NCBI GenBank assembly: GCA_003241055.1 | Contig: QFOD01000021.1 | Location: forward strand, 40,251 to 104,250 | Direction of reading: 5' to 3' | From: Roseateles depolymerans | GTDB lineage: Bacteria; Pseudomonadota; Gammaproteobacteria; Burkholderiales; Burkholderiaceae_C | DNA: 64,000 bases | Shown here: piece after piece, positions 50,786 through 59,771 of the stretch | Layout: each line of letters starts with the position of its first letter | Position numbering within the stretch: the stretch's first letter is position 1 | The notes under the pieces: model-generated | Databases searched by the model: none | What the model saw: only the letters and a program-made list of their open reading frames with translations | What the model was told of the DNA's origin: nothing | Position numbers and translations under genes: made by a program

Positions 50786-51112
50786 ATGAGCTATTACCAG
50801 CGTCATTTCTTCGTCTGCATCAACCAGCGCGCCAACGGTGAGGCCTGCTGCGCCGACCACGATGCGCAGGCCGCCTTCGACCACTGCAAGTCGCGCGTGA
50901 AGTCGCTGGGCCTGGCGGGCAAGGACGGCGTGCGCGTCAACAAGGCGGGCTGCCTGGACCGCTGTGCCGGTGGGCCGGTGGGCGTGGTCTACCCGGAGGG
51001 GGTTTGGTACAGCTGGGTGGATCAGGCCGACCTGGACGAGATCGTCGAGCGTCACCTGCAGCGCGGCGAGGTGGTCGAGCGCCTGGTGCTGCCCGACCAC
51101 GTCGGGCGCTGA
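50786..51112 (+). CDS. Thioredoxin-like [2Fe-2S] ferredoxin
   Basis: This is a small electron carrier of 108 aa. Cys11, Cys22 (or Cys21), Cys56 and Cys60 are spaced as in the thioredoxin-fold ferredoxin of Aquifex, which binds a 2Fe-2S cluster. The VNKAGCLDRCAGGPVGVVYPEGVWYSWV segment is the strongest match. Redox partners are not evident nearby. The next gene, a hydrolase, starts 7 nt downstream. Confidence 0.9.
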   Translation: MSYYQRHFFVCINQRANGEACCADHDAQAAFDHCKSRVKSLGLAGKDGVRVNKAGCLDRCAGGPVGVVYPEGVWYSWVDQADLDEIVERHLQRGEVVERLVLPDHVGR

Positions 51113-51119
51113 GGCCGCG

Positions 51120-51743
51120 ATGAACGCGCAGACCGAAAAGCTGCTGATCGCCGGCCCGGCCGGTGAGCTCGAGATCGCGATCGACCGGCCGGCCGCTGAG
51201 CTGCCCGAGCAGGGCCTGGCCCTGATCTGCCATCCCAACCCGACCCAGGGCGGCACGATGGACAACAAGGTCGTGCAGACCCTGGCGCGTGCCTTCCTGC
51301 AACTGGGCTGGCGCACGGTGCGCTTCAACTTCCGCGGCATTGGCCGCTCGCAGGGCGGCTGGGACGAGGGCCGCGGCGAGATCGACGATGCGCTGGCGGT
51401 GCTGGCCTCGCAGCGCGCGCCCGGCGAAGCGCTGGTGCTGGCCGGCTTCTCCTTCGGTGGTTACGTGGCCTCGCAGGCCGCGCGCCGCATCGAGGACCCG
51501 GCCCGCCGGCTCGTGCTGGTGGGCCCGGCCACCAGCCGCTTCGACACCGCACCCGTGCCCGCCGACACTGTCGTCATTCACGGCGAGGTCGATGACGTGG
51601 TGCCGCTGAGCTCGGTGCTCGACTGGGCCCGCCCGCAGAGCCTGCCGGTCACCGTGGTGCCTGGCGTGGGCCATTTTTTCCACGGGCAGCTGCCGCTGCT
51701 CAAGTCCCTGGTGGTGCGTGCCTTCGACCCTAAGCGTCTTTGA
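51120..51743 (+). CDS. Alpha/beta hydrolase
   Basis: This 207-aa serine hydrolase has the nucleophile Ser111 in LAGFSFGGYVAS, an acid Asp in HGEVDDVVPL and the His in VPGVGHFFHG. It also has the family signature LICHPNPTQGGTMDNKVVQTLARAF, typical of the CocE/NonD-like small hydrolases common in proteobacteria. It is likely cytoplasmic, as no signal is seen. The substrate is unknown. It is probably co-transcribed with the ferredoxin gene. Confidence 0.88.
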   Translation: MNAQTEKLLIAGPAGELEIAIDRPAAELPEQGLALICHPNPTQGGTMDNKVVQTLARAFLQLGWRTVRFNFRGIGRSQGGWDEGRGEIDDALAVLASQRAPGEALVLAGFSFGGYVASQAARRIEDPARRLVLVGPATSRFDTAPVPADTVVIHGEVDDVVPLSSVLDWARPQSLPVTVVPGVGHFFHGQLPLLKSLVVRAFDPKRL

Positions 51744-51762
51744 GCCGCCCTGATCTGATTCG

Positions 51763-52908
51763 ATGAAACGACTTCTCGCCAGCCTCCTCGCCGCCCTGGC
51801 CCTGACGGCCCAGGCTCAAGCCCCGCAGCCGCCCGAGATCGCGGCGCGCAACTACGTGCTGTTCGATCTGACGGCCCACAAGCTGCTGGCCGAGCGCGAC
51901 GCCGATACGCCGCACGACCCCGCCTCGCTGACCAAGCTGATGACGGCCTACGTCGTCTTCGGCGCCTTGCGCGACAAGAAGCTCACGCTGGAACAGACCC
52001 TGCCGGTTTCCAAGCGCGCCTGGGACGAGCGCAAGGGCGATCCGTCGCTGATGTTCATCGACACCACGATGACGCCCAAGGTCGACGAACTGCTGCGTGG
52101 CCTCATCATCCAGAGCGGCAACGACGCCGCGGTGGTGCTGGCCGAGGGTGTGGCCGGCTCGGTGGAGAGCTTCGTGCAGCTGATGAACCGCCAGGCCCAG
52201 GCCTGGGGGCTGAAGAACACCGAGTTCAAGAACGTCACCGGCATGACCGAGCCGGGCCACAAGGCCAGCGCGCGCGACATCGCGGTGATTGCCTCGCACA
52301 TCATCACGGACTTCCCCGAGTACTACGGCTACTACTCGCAGCGCGACTACACCTTCAACAAGATCCGCCAGGACAACCGCAACCTTCTGCTGCGCCGCGA
52401 CCCGACGGTGGACGGCATGAAGACCGGCTACACCGAATCGGCCGGCTACTGCCTGGTGGCCAGCGCCAATCGCGACTTCCCCAACGGCAAGCGCCGTCTG
52501 CTGTCGGTGGTGATGGGCACCTCGTCCAAGGAGGCCCGCGCCAGCGAGAGCCAGAAGCTGCTGAACTGGGGCTACACCGCCTTTGACGCGGTCAAGGTGT
52601 TCGATGCCGGCAAGATCATTGCGACGGTGCCGGTGTGGAAAGGCCAGGCCAAGGAGGTCAAGCTGGGCGCACCGGATGCCGTGTATGTCGCGGTGCCGCG
52701 CGGTGATGCCGGCAAGCTGCAGACCCAGGTCGAGCGCACCGACCCGTTGGTGGCGCCGCTGAACAAGGGCCAGCGCGTGGGCACGCTGCGCGTGACGACC
52801 ACGGCCGGCGTCGCCGTGGCCGAGGTGCCGCTGGTGGTGCAGGATGCCGTGCCGGGCGCCGGGTTGATCGGCCGCGCCTGGGACTCCATCCGCCTCTGGA
52901 TCAAGTGA
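51763..52908 (+). CDS. dacC: D-alanyl-D-alanine carboxypeptidase (penicillin-binding protein 5/6)
   Basis: This enzyme trims the terminal D-Ala of peptidoglycan stem peptides in the periplasm. The 381-aa protein has a signal peptide (to about AQAQA), the SxxK motif Ser55-Lys58 (ASLTKLM), SGN at 118-120 and KTG at 220-222. The all-beta C-terminal domain and a final amphipathic helix (LIGRAWDSIRLWIK) for membrane attachment follow. ybeD-lipB-lipA downstream is the usual neighbourhood. Confidence 0.94.
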   Translation: MKRLLASLLAALALTAQAQAPQPPEIAARNYVLFDLTAHKLLAERDADTPHDPASLTKLMTAYVVFGALRDKKLTLEQTLPVSKRAWDERKGDPSLMFIDTTMTPKVDELLRGLIIQSGNDAAVVLAEGVAGSVESFVQLMNRQAQAWGLKNTEFKNVTGMTEPGHKASARDIAVIASHIITDFPEYYGYYSQRDYTFNKIRQDNRNLLLRRDPTVDGMKTGYTESAGYCLVASANRDFPNGKRRLLSVVMGTSSKEARASESQKLLNWGYTAFDAVKVFDAGKIIATVPVWKGQAKEVKLGAPDAVYVAVPRGDAGKLQTQVERTDPLVAPLNKGQRVGTLRVTTTAGVAVAEVPLVVQDAVPGAGLIGRAWDSIRLWIK

Positions 52909-52925
52909 AGGACAGCGAGGGCCAC

Positions 52926-53219
52926 ATGAACCAGCCGCCGAAGATGCCCGAGATCCCGCCCGAGCAGTCGCTGATCGAGTACCCGTCGCGCTTCCCGATC
53001 AAGGTGATGGGGGCGCATGTGGAGGGCTTCGTCGAGGCCATCACGATGGTGGCCCTGCAGTTCGATCCCGAGTTCGACGCCGCCACCATTGAGCACCGCC
53101 CCAGCAAGGGCGGCAACTACCTGGGGCTGACCATCACCGTGACGGCCACCAGCCGGGAGCAGCTCGACGAGCTCTACCGCACGCTGACCACGCATCCGAT
53201 GGTCAAGGTGGTGCTCTAG
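52926..53219 (+). CDS. ybeD: YbeD/DUF493 family protein
   Basis: This small cytoplasmic protein (97 aa) has an ACT-like fold and is conserved between dacA/dacC and lipB in many proteobacteria. The segment SLIEYPSRFPIKVMGA and the C-terminal LYRTLTTHPMVKVVL match the family. ATG 52926 has GAGGG in front. A GTG at 52905 overlapping the dacC stop is an alternative. No enzymatic role is known; a regulatory link to lipoate synthesis is often suggested. Confidence 0.92.
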   Translation: MNQPPKMPEIPPEQSLIEYPSRFPIKVMGAHVEGFVEAITMVALQFDPEFDAATIEHRPSKGGNYLGLTITVTATSREQLDELYRTLTTHPMVKVVL

Positions 53220-53329
53220 TACATCCGAGCGCGGATGGCACCTGGGCCGAGGGATGCCGGCAGGCCGCGGCATCCCATGCAACTGCTACCGTCCTCCCGG
53301 CGTGATCCGCGCTGAGCCGGGAGAGGGCG

Positions 53330-53833
53330 ATGAGGTCGTTGCTGCGTTGGTGTTTCCTGTGGTGCGCCTTTTTGCTGGCGTTGCCCGCGCTTGCCGCCGA
53401 GCCGAGCAACGGCGTGGAGGCGGCCCGCCGTACCGTGGCCGATCTCGAGTCCGCCTGGAATCGGCACGACATGGCCGCGTATGCAGCGCTCCTGCATGAC
53501 GACGCCGAGTGGGTGAACGTCGTGGGCATGTACTGGCGCGGCAAGGCCCAGATCATGAAAGCCCACATCGCCTTTCATGAAACGATCTTCAAGGACTGCC
53601 GGCTTGAAGGTCGGGATCTCACGGTGCGCGAGGTGGCGCCGGATACCGTGACAGCCGTCTGGACGCATCAGCAGGACGCCTACCGAAGCCCGAGCGGCAC
53701 CTTGCACGAGAAGACGCTGAACCGCATGACGCTGGTGCTGACCCGTCACGACGGGCGCTGGCGCATCAGCAACGTCCAGAACGGCTGGATCAACGAGCGC
53801 GCCGAGAAAAGCAATCCAGTCAATCAGCCCTGA
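53330..53833 (+). CDS. Exported SnoaL/DUF4440-like protein
   Basis: This 167-aa protein has an N-terminal signal peptide (ending LPALAAEP) and a nuclear-transport-factor-2-like fold of the SgcJ/DUF4440 type (ESAWNRHDMAAYAALLHDDAEWVNVVGMYWRGKAQIMKAH). Such domains bind small hydrophobic ligands or act as isomerases or hydrolases. It interrupts the conserved ybeD-lipB order, which suggests insertion of an unrelated gene. GGGAGAGGG precedes the ATG. Confidence 0.82.
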   Translation: MRSLLRWCFLWCAFLLALPALAAEPSNGVEAARRTVADLESAWNRHDMAAYAALLHDDAEWVNVVGMYWRGKAQIMKAHIAFHETIFKDCRLEGRDLTVREVAPDTVTAVWTHQQDAYRSPSGTLHEKTLNRMTLVLTRHDGRWRISNVQNGWINERAEKSNPVNQP

Positions 53834-53968
53834 CGAGCTTCGGGCGGGCGTTCAACCGGTGGTGGTGCACCCCATGCCGGCAGCTTGACTCGCGCGGCCA
53901 CTTGCTGATCAGTGCAGTCCGCATGGTGGCGAGTCGACCCCAGCGGACGAAGGCTTACAGGCTCTGCC

Positions 53969-53974
53969 TATGAT
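53969..53974 (+). promoter_or_regulatory. -10-like hexamer of lipB, possible leaderless start
   Basis: TATGAT, then GACGGC, then the lipB ATG. No Shine-Dalgarno site; no convincing -35 box. Confidence 0.42.
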
Positions 53975-53980
53975 GACGGC

Positions 53981-54661
53981 ATGATCGTCAAGACCCTGGG
54001 GCGGGTCGACTACCTGCCCACGCTGGAGGCCATGCGGGCCTTCACCGCGGCGCGCAGCGCCTCGGATGCCGAAGATCAGCCGGACGAGCTCTGGCTGTGT
54101 GAGCACCCGCCCACCTTCACCCAAGGCCTGGCCGGCAAGCCGGAACACCTGCTGCTGCCGGGCGACATCCCCGTGGTGGCCACCGAGCGGGGCGGGCAGG
54201 TCACCTTCCACGGCCCGGGCCAGGTCACGGCCTACCCGCTGGTGAACCTGCGGCGCCTCGGCATCTACGTCAAGGAATACGTCTACCGGCTGGAGACCGC
54301 GCTGATCCAGACGCTGGACAGCTACGGCGTCACCGGCCTGCGCGTGGCCGGTGCGCCCGGCATCTATGTGCGGACCGCGGATCCCGGGGCCCATGCCGCA
54401 CTGGCGGGGCCGGCGGACCCGAGCGACCCGTTCAAGGGGCTGGCCAAGATTGCGGCCCTGGGCATCAAGGTCAGCAATCACCGCACCTTCCACGGTCTGG
54501 CGCTGAACGTGGCCATGGACCTCCAACCCTTCCAGCGCATCAACCCTTGCGGCTACGCAGGGCTTGAGACGACGTCCCTCGATAAAATCGGCGTTTTCAC
54601 CGACTGGTCCACCGCGGCCGGCCGGCTTGCCGAGCGGCTCTCGGCGCAGCTGACTCCCTGA
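53981..54661 (+). CDS. lipB: Octanoyltransferase LipB
   Basis: LipB moves the octanoyl group from acyl carrier protein to lipoyl domains. The 226-aa protein has RGGQVTFHGPGQVTAYP, Lys163 in AALGIKVSNHRTFHGLALNV and the acyl-thioester Cys190 in RINPCGYAG. An extra ~20-residue loop (about 131-157, Gly/Ala/Pro/Asp-rich) sits between GIYV and the catalytic lysine. lipA follows by 2 nt. Confidence 0.96.
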   Translation: MIVKTLGRVDYLPTLEAMRAFTAARSASDAEDQPDELWLCEHPPTFTQGLAGKPEHLLLPGDIPVVATERGGQVTFHGPGQVTAYPLVNLRRLGIYVKEYVYRLETALIQTLDSYGVTGLRVAGAPGIYVRTADPGAHAALAGPADPSDPFKGLAKIAALGIKVSNHRTFHGLALNVAMDLQPFQRINPCGYAGLETTSLDKIGVFTDWSTAAGRLAERLSAQLTP

Positions 54662-54663
54662 TC

Positions 54664-55632
54664 ATGTCCGACACCACCTACGACCCTACCGCCAAGCAAA
54701 AGGCCGAGGCCAAGACCTCGCGCATCCCCATCAAGGTGGTGCCGGCCGAGGTGCTGAAGAAGCCGGACTGGATCCGCGTGAAGGCGGGCTCGCCCAGCAC
54801 CCGTTTCTACGAGATCAAGAACATCCTGCGCGAGCACAAGCTGCACACGGTCTGCGAGGAGGCGTCTTGCCCCAACATCGGCGAGTGCTTCGGCAAGGGC
54901 ACGGCCACGTTCATGATCATGGGCGACAAGTGCACGCGTCGCTGCCCTTTCTGCGACGTGGGCCACGGCCGCCCCGATCCGCTGGACGTGAACGAGCCCG
55001 AGAACCTGGCCAAGACCATCGCCGCGCTCAGGCTCAAGTACGTCGTCATCACGAGCGTCGATCGTGACGACCTGAAGGATGGCGGCGCCGGGCATTTCGC
55101 CGAGTGCATCACCAAGGTCCGCGAGCTCAGCCCCAGCACCCAGATCGAGGTGCTGGTGCCCGACTTCCGCGGCCGCGCCGACCGCGCGCTCAACATCCTG
55201 AAGGCGGCGCCGCCGGACGTGATGAACCACAACCTCGAGACCGCGCCGCGCCTCTACAAGGAAGCGCGCCCGGGCTCGGACTACGAGTTCAGCCTCAACC
55301 TGCTCAAGCGCTTCAAGGAAGAGGTGCCGGGTGTGCCAACCAAGAGCGGCATCATGGTGGGCCTGGGCGAGACGGATGACGAGATCCGTCAGGTCATGCG
55401 CGACATGCGGGCCCACAACATTGACATGATCACGATCGGGCAATACCTGGCCCCGTCGGGCCACCACCTGCCGGTGCGCCGCTATGTGACGCCCGAGCAG
55501 TTCAAGCAGTTCGAGAAGGAAGCCTACGAACTAGGCTTCACGCACGCGGCCGTGGGGGCCATGGTGCGCTCCAGCTACCACGCCGACCAGCAGGCGCACA
55601 ACGCCTTGTCGGCGTTGAACGCGGGCGCCTGA
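54664..55632 (+). CDS. lipA: Lipoyl synthase
   Basis: This radical SAM enzyme inserts two sulfurs into octanoyl domains. The 322-aa protein has both cluster motifs: the auxiliary C64-x4-C69-x5-C75 (CEEASCPNIGEC) and the radical SAM C90-x3-C94-x2-C97 (CTRRCPFC). The rest fits the family in length and sequence. It starts 2 nt after lipB, so the two share a transcript and together provide de novo lipoylation of 2-oxoacid dehydrogenases. Confidence 0.98.
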   Translation: MSDTTYDPTAKQKAEAKTSRIPIKVVPAEVLKKPDWIRVKAGSPSTRFYEIKNILREHKLHTVCEEASCPNIGECFGKGTATFMIMGDKCTRRCPFCDVGHGRPDPLDVNEPENLAKTIAALRLKYVVITSVDRDDLKDGGAGHFAECITKVRELSPSTQIEVLVPDFRGRADRALNILKAAPPDVMNHNLETAPRLYKEARPGSDYEFSLNLLKRFKEEVPGVPTKSGIMVGLGETDDEIRQVMRDMRAHNIDMITIGQYLAPSGHHLPVRRYVTPEQFKQFEKEAYELGFTHAAVGAMVRSSYHADQQAHNALSALNAGA

Positions 55633-56640
55633 TCAGGGCAGCAGCGTCGGCCGCGCGGGGCGCGGCTGCGCGGCCATCGGCGGCACCTGCGGGGCGTCGT
55701 TCAGGCGCAGGAACTTGAAGCCCGCCAGCTGCGGCTTGTTCTGACCGGCCTGTCGTGCATCGCGCGCTTCCAGCCGGGTGATGAAGGCCTGCAGCGTCTC
55801 CTCGCGTACCTGGGGCTCGGCGGAATGCAGGATGCGCCGGGAGCCATCCGCGCCGGTCACGATCAGGCCCACGTGCGAGGCCCAGTAGCTGCCGTTCAGG
55901 CCGGAGATCACGTTGACGAAGTCGCCATCCTTCAGCTGCGCCTCGACCGCGGCCACGTCCTGCTTGGCGATGTAGACATCGTCGTAGGGCTGGACCGGGA
56001 TGTCGCGCTGGATCTTGAACTGCTTCATCAGGAAGGCCTGGCGATCGATACGCTGGTGGTAGGCCTGCGCAGGGGCGCCCAGCATGGCGGTCACGTCCTG
56101 CACCAGCCAGCGGTTCGACACATTCCAGTCGGCTTCGGTGTAATGGTTGCGCGTGGCCACGCTGATGACGCCATCGCGGTAGCGGATGCGCTGCAGCACC
56201 CAGAAGAACTCCTCCCAGGAGGAGCTCAGCGCCATCGCGTAGGTGTGCTCGGCAAACACCACGCAGTCGCTCTTGCCCAGACTGAACATCGGCTGCGGGT
56301 CGTAGGTCTCGTAGGGAAACTCGCCCAGCAGATACAGCTCATAGGGCTGGCCGATGTTCTTGCGGGCAAGCGCGGCGATGCGCCGGCGCAGATCGGGCTC
56401 GTCGAGTTGCTGCCAGGCGAGGAAGCGGCCCAGCTCGGCGGGCTGCATCTGGTAGAGCGGCTTGTTGAGCAGTTGATCCAGCTGCGAGGCGTCCAGCCCC
56501 GTGCGGCGCGCGGCATCCAGCTGAGCGGCGGTCGCCGCCACGTGTGGATGCTGTGCTGCCGGCGTGTGCCGATCGGTGCTTTGGTGGGCGCAGGCGGCCA
56601 GCAGCAGCGTGATGGCCAGGACGGGCAGGGAATGTCGCAT
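55633..56640 (-). CDS. DUF1460 lipoprotein, NlpC/P60-like amidase
   Basis: This is a probable outer-membrane or periplasmic lipoprotein (335 aa) with lipobox LAAC (Cys17). The body matches the DUF1460/N-acetylmuramoyl-L-alanine amidase-like family, with a cysteine nucleophile Cys126 in GKSDCVVFAEH and His256 in YWASHVGLIV, the papain-like pair of NlpC/P60-type enzymes. It probably acts on cell-wall peptides or a related amide. The stop adjoins the convergent lipA stop. GACACT lies 6 nt before the ATG. Confidence 0.85.
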   Translation of the reverse strand: MRHSLPVLAITLLLAACAHQSTDRHTPAAQHPHVAATAAQLDAARRTGLDASQLDQLLNKPLYQMQPAELGRFLAWQQLDEPDLRRRIAALARKNIGQPYELYLLGEFPYETYDPQPMFSLGKSDCVVFAEHTYAMALSSSWEEFFWVLQRIRYRDGVISVATRNHYTEADWNVSNRWLVQDVTAMLGAPAQAYHQRIDRQAFLMKQFKIQRDIPVQPYDDVYIAKQDVAAVEAQLKDGDFVNVISGLNGSYWASHVGLIVTGADGSRRILHSAEPQVREETLQAFITRLEARDARQAGQNKPQLAGFKFLRLNDAPQVPPMAAQPRPARPTLLP

Positions 56641-56646
56641 CGCGCG

Positions 56647-56652
56647 AGTGTC
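56647..56652 (-). promoter_or_regulatory. -10-like hexamer of the DUF1460 gene
   Basis: GACACT on the minus strand, then CGCGCG, then ATG. No Shine-Dalgarno site. Confidence 0.33.
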
Positions 56653-56700
56653 CGCTGCTGCCGTGCCGCCGCCCATGAGAGCTTGTCAGAGAGCCATAAC

Positions 56701-56716
56701 GCAGCCTTCTGGCTGC
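56701..56716 (-). terminator. Possible stem-loop after the TlpA-type gene
   Basis: GCAGCC and GGCTGC pair around a 4-nt loop just downstream of the thioredoxin gene's stop on the minus strand. No clear T-run follows. Confidence 0.35.
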
Positions 56717-56723
56717 CTCGGGC

Positions 56724-57215
56724 TCAGGCGTCCTTGAGCAGTTGCTCGATCAGCGCATGCAGCGCGTTGAAGTCCGGCTCGCCGACATAGCGCTTCACGA
56801 TCTCGCCGCGCTTGTTGATGAGGAACGTGGTCGGCGTCATCTGCACCTGGCCAAACGCGTTGGCGATGGCGCCGGTGTTGTCGATGGCCACGCCAAAGGG
56901 CAGCTTGCGCGTTTCGGCGTACTTGGCGACGAAGGCCGGCGGATCGTAGCTCATGGCCACCGCCAGCGTGTCCAGGCCGCGCGCCTTGAACTTGTCGTGC
57001 GTGGCGACGACCTGCGGCATTTCCTTCACGCAGGTGGCGCAGCTGGTGGCCCAGAAGTTCACCAGCATGACCTTGCCGTGCCACTGCTGAGAACTGCCGG
57101 CCTGGCCGTTCAGCAGCACGTAGTCGACGGCGGGCGCCTGCTCGCGAGCGCAGCCGCCCAGGGCGGCAAGGCTGAGGGCGAGGGCAGAGGTGAGGAGGGC
57201 GCGGCGCAGCAGCAT
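56724..57215 (-). CDS. TlpA-type periplasmic thioredoxin lipoprotein
   Basis: This is a thiol-disulfide oxidoreductase of 163 aa. The signal ends in a lipobox (ALGGC, Cys22), so the protein is membrane-tethered and faces the periplasm. The active site is Cys59-Ala-Thr-Cys62 in NFWATSCATCVKEMP, an unusual CATC dipeptide, with the cis-proline loop MTPTTFLI. It may reduce apocytochromes or protect exported thiols. TAGAAT lies 7 nt before the ATG. Confidence 0.9.
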   Translation of the reverse strand: MLLRRALLTSALALSLAALGGCAREQAPAVDYVLLNGQAGSSQQWHGKVMLVNFWATSCATCVKEMPQVVATHDKFKARGLDTLAVAMSYDPPAFVAKYAETRKLPFGVAIDNTGAIANAFGQVQMTPTTFLINKRGEIVKRYVGEPDFNALHALIEQLLKDA

Positions 57216-57237
57216 GGCCGCGATTCTAGGAAAGTCC

Positions 57238-58386
57238 TCAATTCCTTCTGGACAACTCGAACATCAGCAGCGAGGGCAGGGCATCGGCCAGATGGCGCCG
57301 CGAGATGCGGGCCACGCCGTCGCCGGTGGCGGTGGACAGCTGGGTGACGTGCTCGCCGTCGAAGATCTCGACGAAGGCGAAGTCCGGTGCGTCTCGATGC
57401 ACGCCGGCGATCAGCTGCAGCAGCGACTCGTTGAGCAGCGCGTTGTCGAACAGCAAGGCATGGGGCAGACCGTCCTGGCAGAACTGGTCGGCCTCGGGCA
57501 CGCTGGTGACGACGTCGACCAGCAGTCCCATGTGGCGCACGGCGGCCAGCGTCTCGCTGCGCAGTTCGCGACTGGCCGACAGCACCAGCAGCTGGCAACC
57601 TGCCAGCGGTCGGGAGTTGCCGCTGAAGCGCTCCGCCTGGGCGTCGAGCTGTTCCTGCGTGGAGTCGCCGGGCGACGCCATGCCCTCGGGTGCCAGCTGG
57701 TTGAATTCCAGAGTCAGCAGCGTGATGCCGGCCTCCTGCTCGCGCAGCGGCAGCACGCCCAATGTGATCGCCGTCTGCTCGACCAGGCGCCAGGCGAGAG
57801 AGTCCAGCCGGCTCTCGTCGCCGGGTTCGGATTCGTCCCCCAGAAGCTCCAGCGAGCGGTGCGCAAAGCGACAGCTGAGCCGCGCCTTGACCGGCCAGGG
57901 GGTCAGGTCTAGCCGCAGGTCCACCGAGGAATGGGTATTGGACAAGGCCCAGTCCATCAGCGCATTGAGCAGCGCGAACAGCAGGGCGCCGTCCGCCCAG
58001 ATATCCACGGGCTTCAACGATTGCCGCACCTGCACGCCGCGCGACTGGGTCTCGCGGCTGCGCTGCGCCAGCACGTTGCGCAGCATCTGGGTGAGGTTCT
58101 GCCGCTCGCGGTTGAGTCGCAGCCGCCCGGAGGCCAGACGGGCCAGCTGCTGCCCCAGCATGCCGGCGGTGCGGGCTTCATCGACGCTGCGCTTGAGCAG
58201 CCGCAGGCCGCGACGGTCGATCTGCCCGGTAGTGGCCAGCGTGTTGATCTGCTCCAGCGCGGCGCTCAGCGGGCTGGCGATCTCGGCGCCCAGCTGCTGG
58301 ACGATCTCCGCCCATTGAACCGGCGTCGGTTCGGGCGTGACATCGTTGGCAGCATTGGCTGGGGCGGAGGACGGCGGCGTGGACAT
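57238..58386 (-). CDS. Degenerate histidine-kinase-like protein with pseudo-receiver tail
   Basis: This 382-aa cytoplasmic protein resembles a hybrid sensor kinase that has lost its catalytic residues. A dimerisation-like helix (QLGAEIASPLSAALEQI, about 31-48) has no histidine where the H-box belongs. The ATPase-like region has a poor N-box (LNALMDWALSNT) and no G-box. The C-terminal ~120 residues (CQLLVLSASRELRSETLAAVRHMG and on) look like a receiver fold, with FDNALLN at the phosphorylation strand. It may be a scaffold or a pseudokinase regulator. No partner genes adjoin. Confidence 0.65.
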   Translation of the reverse strand: MSTPPSSAPANAANDVTPEPTPVQWAEIVQQLGAEIASPLSAALEQINTLATTGQIDRRGLRLLKRSVDEARTAGMLGQQLARLASGRLRLNRERQNLTQMLRNVLAQRSRETQSRGVQVRQSLKPVDIWADGALLFALLNALMDWALSNTHSSVDLRLDLTPWPVKARLSCRFAHRSLELLGDESEPGDESRLDSLAWRLVEQTAITLGVLPLREQEAGITLLTLEFNQLAPEGMASPGDSTQEQLDAQAERFSGNSRPLAGCQLLVLSASRELRSETLAAVRHMGLLVDVVTSVPEADQFCQDGLPHALLFDNALLNESLLQLIAGVHRDAPDFAFVEIFDGEHVTQLSTATGDGVARISRRHLADALPSLLMFELSRRN

Positions 58387-58526
58387 TCCCGAAAGACGAC
58401 TATCCCGAGGCTGTGGTTCGGCGCGTTAGATCAGGGCTCGGAGAGGATGGTGATGCTCGGGATTGACTCGGCCTCGCTCCATCCCCCAGCCAGGGGGAAA
58501 CCCTTGGTTCAGGGGAGGGTTAGCCC

Positions 58527-59765
58527 TCACGCAATCACGCCGGCCGCACGCCATGCGGCGATTTCTTCGCTGCTGCAGCCAGCCTCCAGCAGCAGCTCTT
58601 CGCTGTGCTGCCCCAGCAACGGTGGCGGGCGCCGATAGCTGACGGGCGTGCCCGACAGTTTCATCGGGCTGGCCACCAGGCGAAGGTCAGGCGTCAGCGG
58701 ATGGTGCATGTGGACGACGGCGCCGCGTGCCTGGGCCTGACGGTCGTTCAGCGCCTCGGCGATGGAGTTGATCGAGCCGCAGGGCACCTTGGCCTCCTCC
58801 AGCGCGGTCAGCCAGTCGGCGCGCGGGCGCTGGCGGATGGTGGCTTCGAGCAGGGGCACCAGCACGGCGCGATGGCGCACGCGCTCGGCATTGGTGGCGA
58901 AGCGCTCGTCCTGGGCCCATTGCGGCTGGCCGGCGATCTCGCAGAACTTGGCGAACTGGCGGTCGTTGCCGACCGCCAGGATCAGGTGGCCGTCGCTGGT
59001 CTCGAACACCTGGTAGGGCACGATGTTCTGGTGCGCGTTGCCCATGCGGCCCGGCACCTTGCCGCTGCACAGGTAGTTGCTGCCCAGGTTGGCCAGCATG
59101 GCCAGTTGGGTGTCGAGCAACGCCATGTCGATGACCTGACCCTGGCCGGTGGCGTCGCGGTGACGCAGGGCGGCCAGGATGGCGACGGTGGCGTACATGC
59201 CGGTGAACAGGTCGGCTACGGCCACGCCCACCTTCTGGGGGCCGCCGCCGGGCAGGTCGTCGCGCTCGCCGGTGACACTCATCAGCCCGCCCATGCCCTG
59301 TACGGCGTAGTCGTAGCCGGCGCGGTCGGCGTAGGGGCCGGTCTGGCCGAAGCCGGTGATGGAGCAGATCACCAGGCCGGGGTGTTCGGCCAGCAGACTC
59401 TGGGCGTCCAGCCCATAGCGGGCCAGGTCACCCACCTTGAAGTTCTCCACCAGCACGTCCACCTGGCCGGCCAGCCGGCGCACGATGGCCTGGCCCTCGG
59501 GCGTGGCCAGGTCGACGGCCAGCGAGCGCTTGTTGCGGTTGGCGCCGAGGAAGTAGGCGGCTTCGGAGGTGTCGTCGCCGGCCTCGTCCTTGAGATAGGG
59601 CGGGCCCCAGGCGCGGGTGTCGTCGCCTGTGCCGGGGCGCTCGATCTTGATCACGTCGGCACCAAGGTCAGCGAGGGTCTGGGTACACCAGGGGCCGGCC
59701 AGCACGCGCGACAGATCCAGCACGCGCACGCCGGCAAGGGCGAGAGAAGGGACGGATTCGGACAT
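58527..59765 (-). CDS. CaiB/BaiF family CoA-transferase (class III)
   Basis: This 412-aa enzyme moves CoA between carboxylic acids by a ping-pong mechanism. The N-terminal GVRVLDLSRVLAGPWCTQTLADLGADVIKIERP is the family hallmark, followed by GDDTRAWGPP and a conserved Asp in AGYDYAVQGMGG that is likely the nucleophile. The acid pair is unknown; formyl-, succinyl- and carnitine-type members exist. I start at the ATG opening SESVPSLAL; GACAAT lies 6 nt before it. It is transcribed divergently from a small lipoprotein gene across 38 bp. Confidence 0.9.
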   Translation of the reverse strand: MSESVPSLALAGVRVLDLSRVLAGPWCTQTLADLGADVIKIERPGTGDDTRAWGPPYLKDEAGDDTSEAAYFLGANRNKRSLAVDLATPEGQAIVRRLAGQVDVLVENFKVGDLARYGLDAQSLLAEHPGLVICSITGFGQTGPYADRAGYDYAVQGMGGLMSVTGERDDLPGGGPQKVGVAVADLFTGMYATVAILAALRHRDATGQGQVIDMALLDTQLAMLANLGSNYLCSGKVPGRMGNAHQNIVPYQVFETSDGHLILAVGNDRQFAKFCEIAGQPQWAQDERFATNAERVRHRAVLVPLLEATIRQRPRADWLTALEEAKVPCGSINSIAEALNDRQAQARGAVVHMHHPLTPDLRLVASPMKLSGTPVSYRRPPPLLGQHSEELLLEAGCSSEEIAAWRAAGVIA

Positions 59766-59771
59766 GCGGTG

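Noticed and set aside
58482..58498. TCCCCC/GGGGGA stem-loop downstream of the CoA-transferase gene
   Set aside because: A stem forms but there is no T-run and the flanks are ordinary GC-rich spacer, so a terminator call is not justified.
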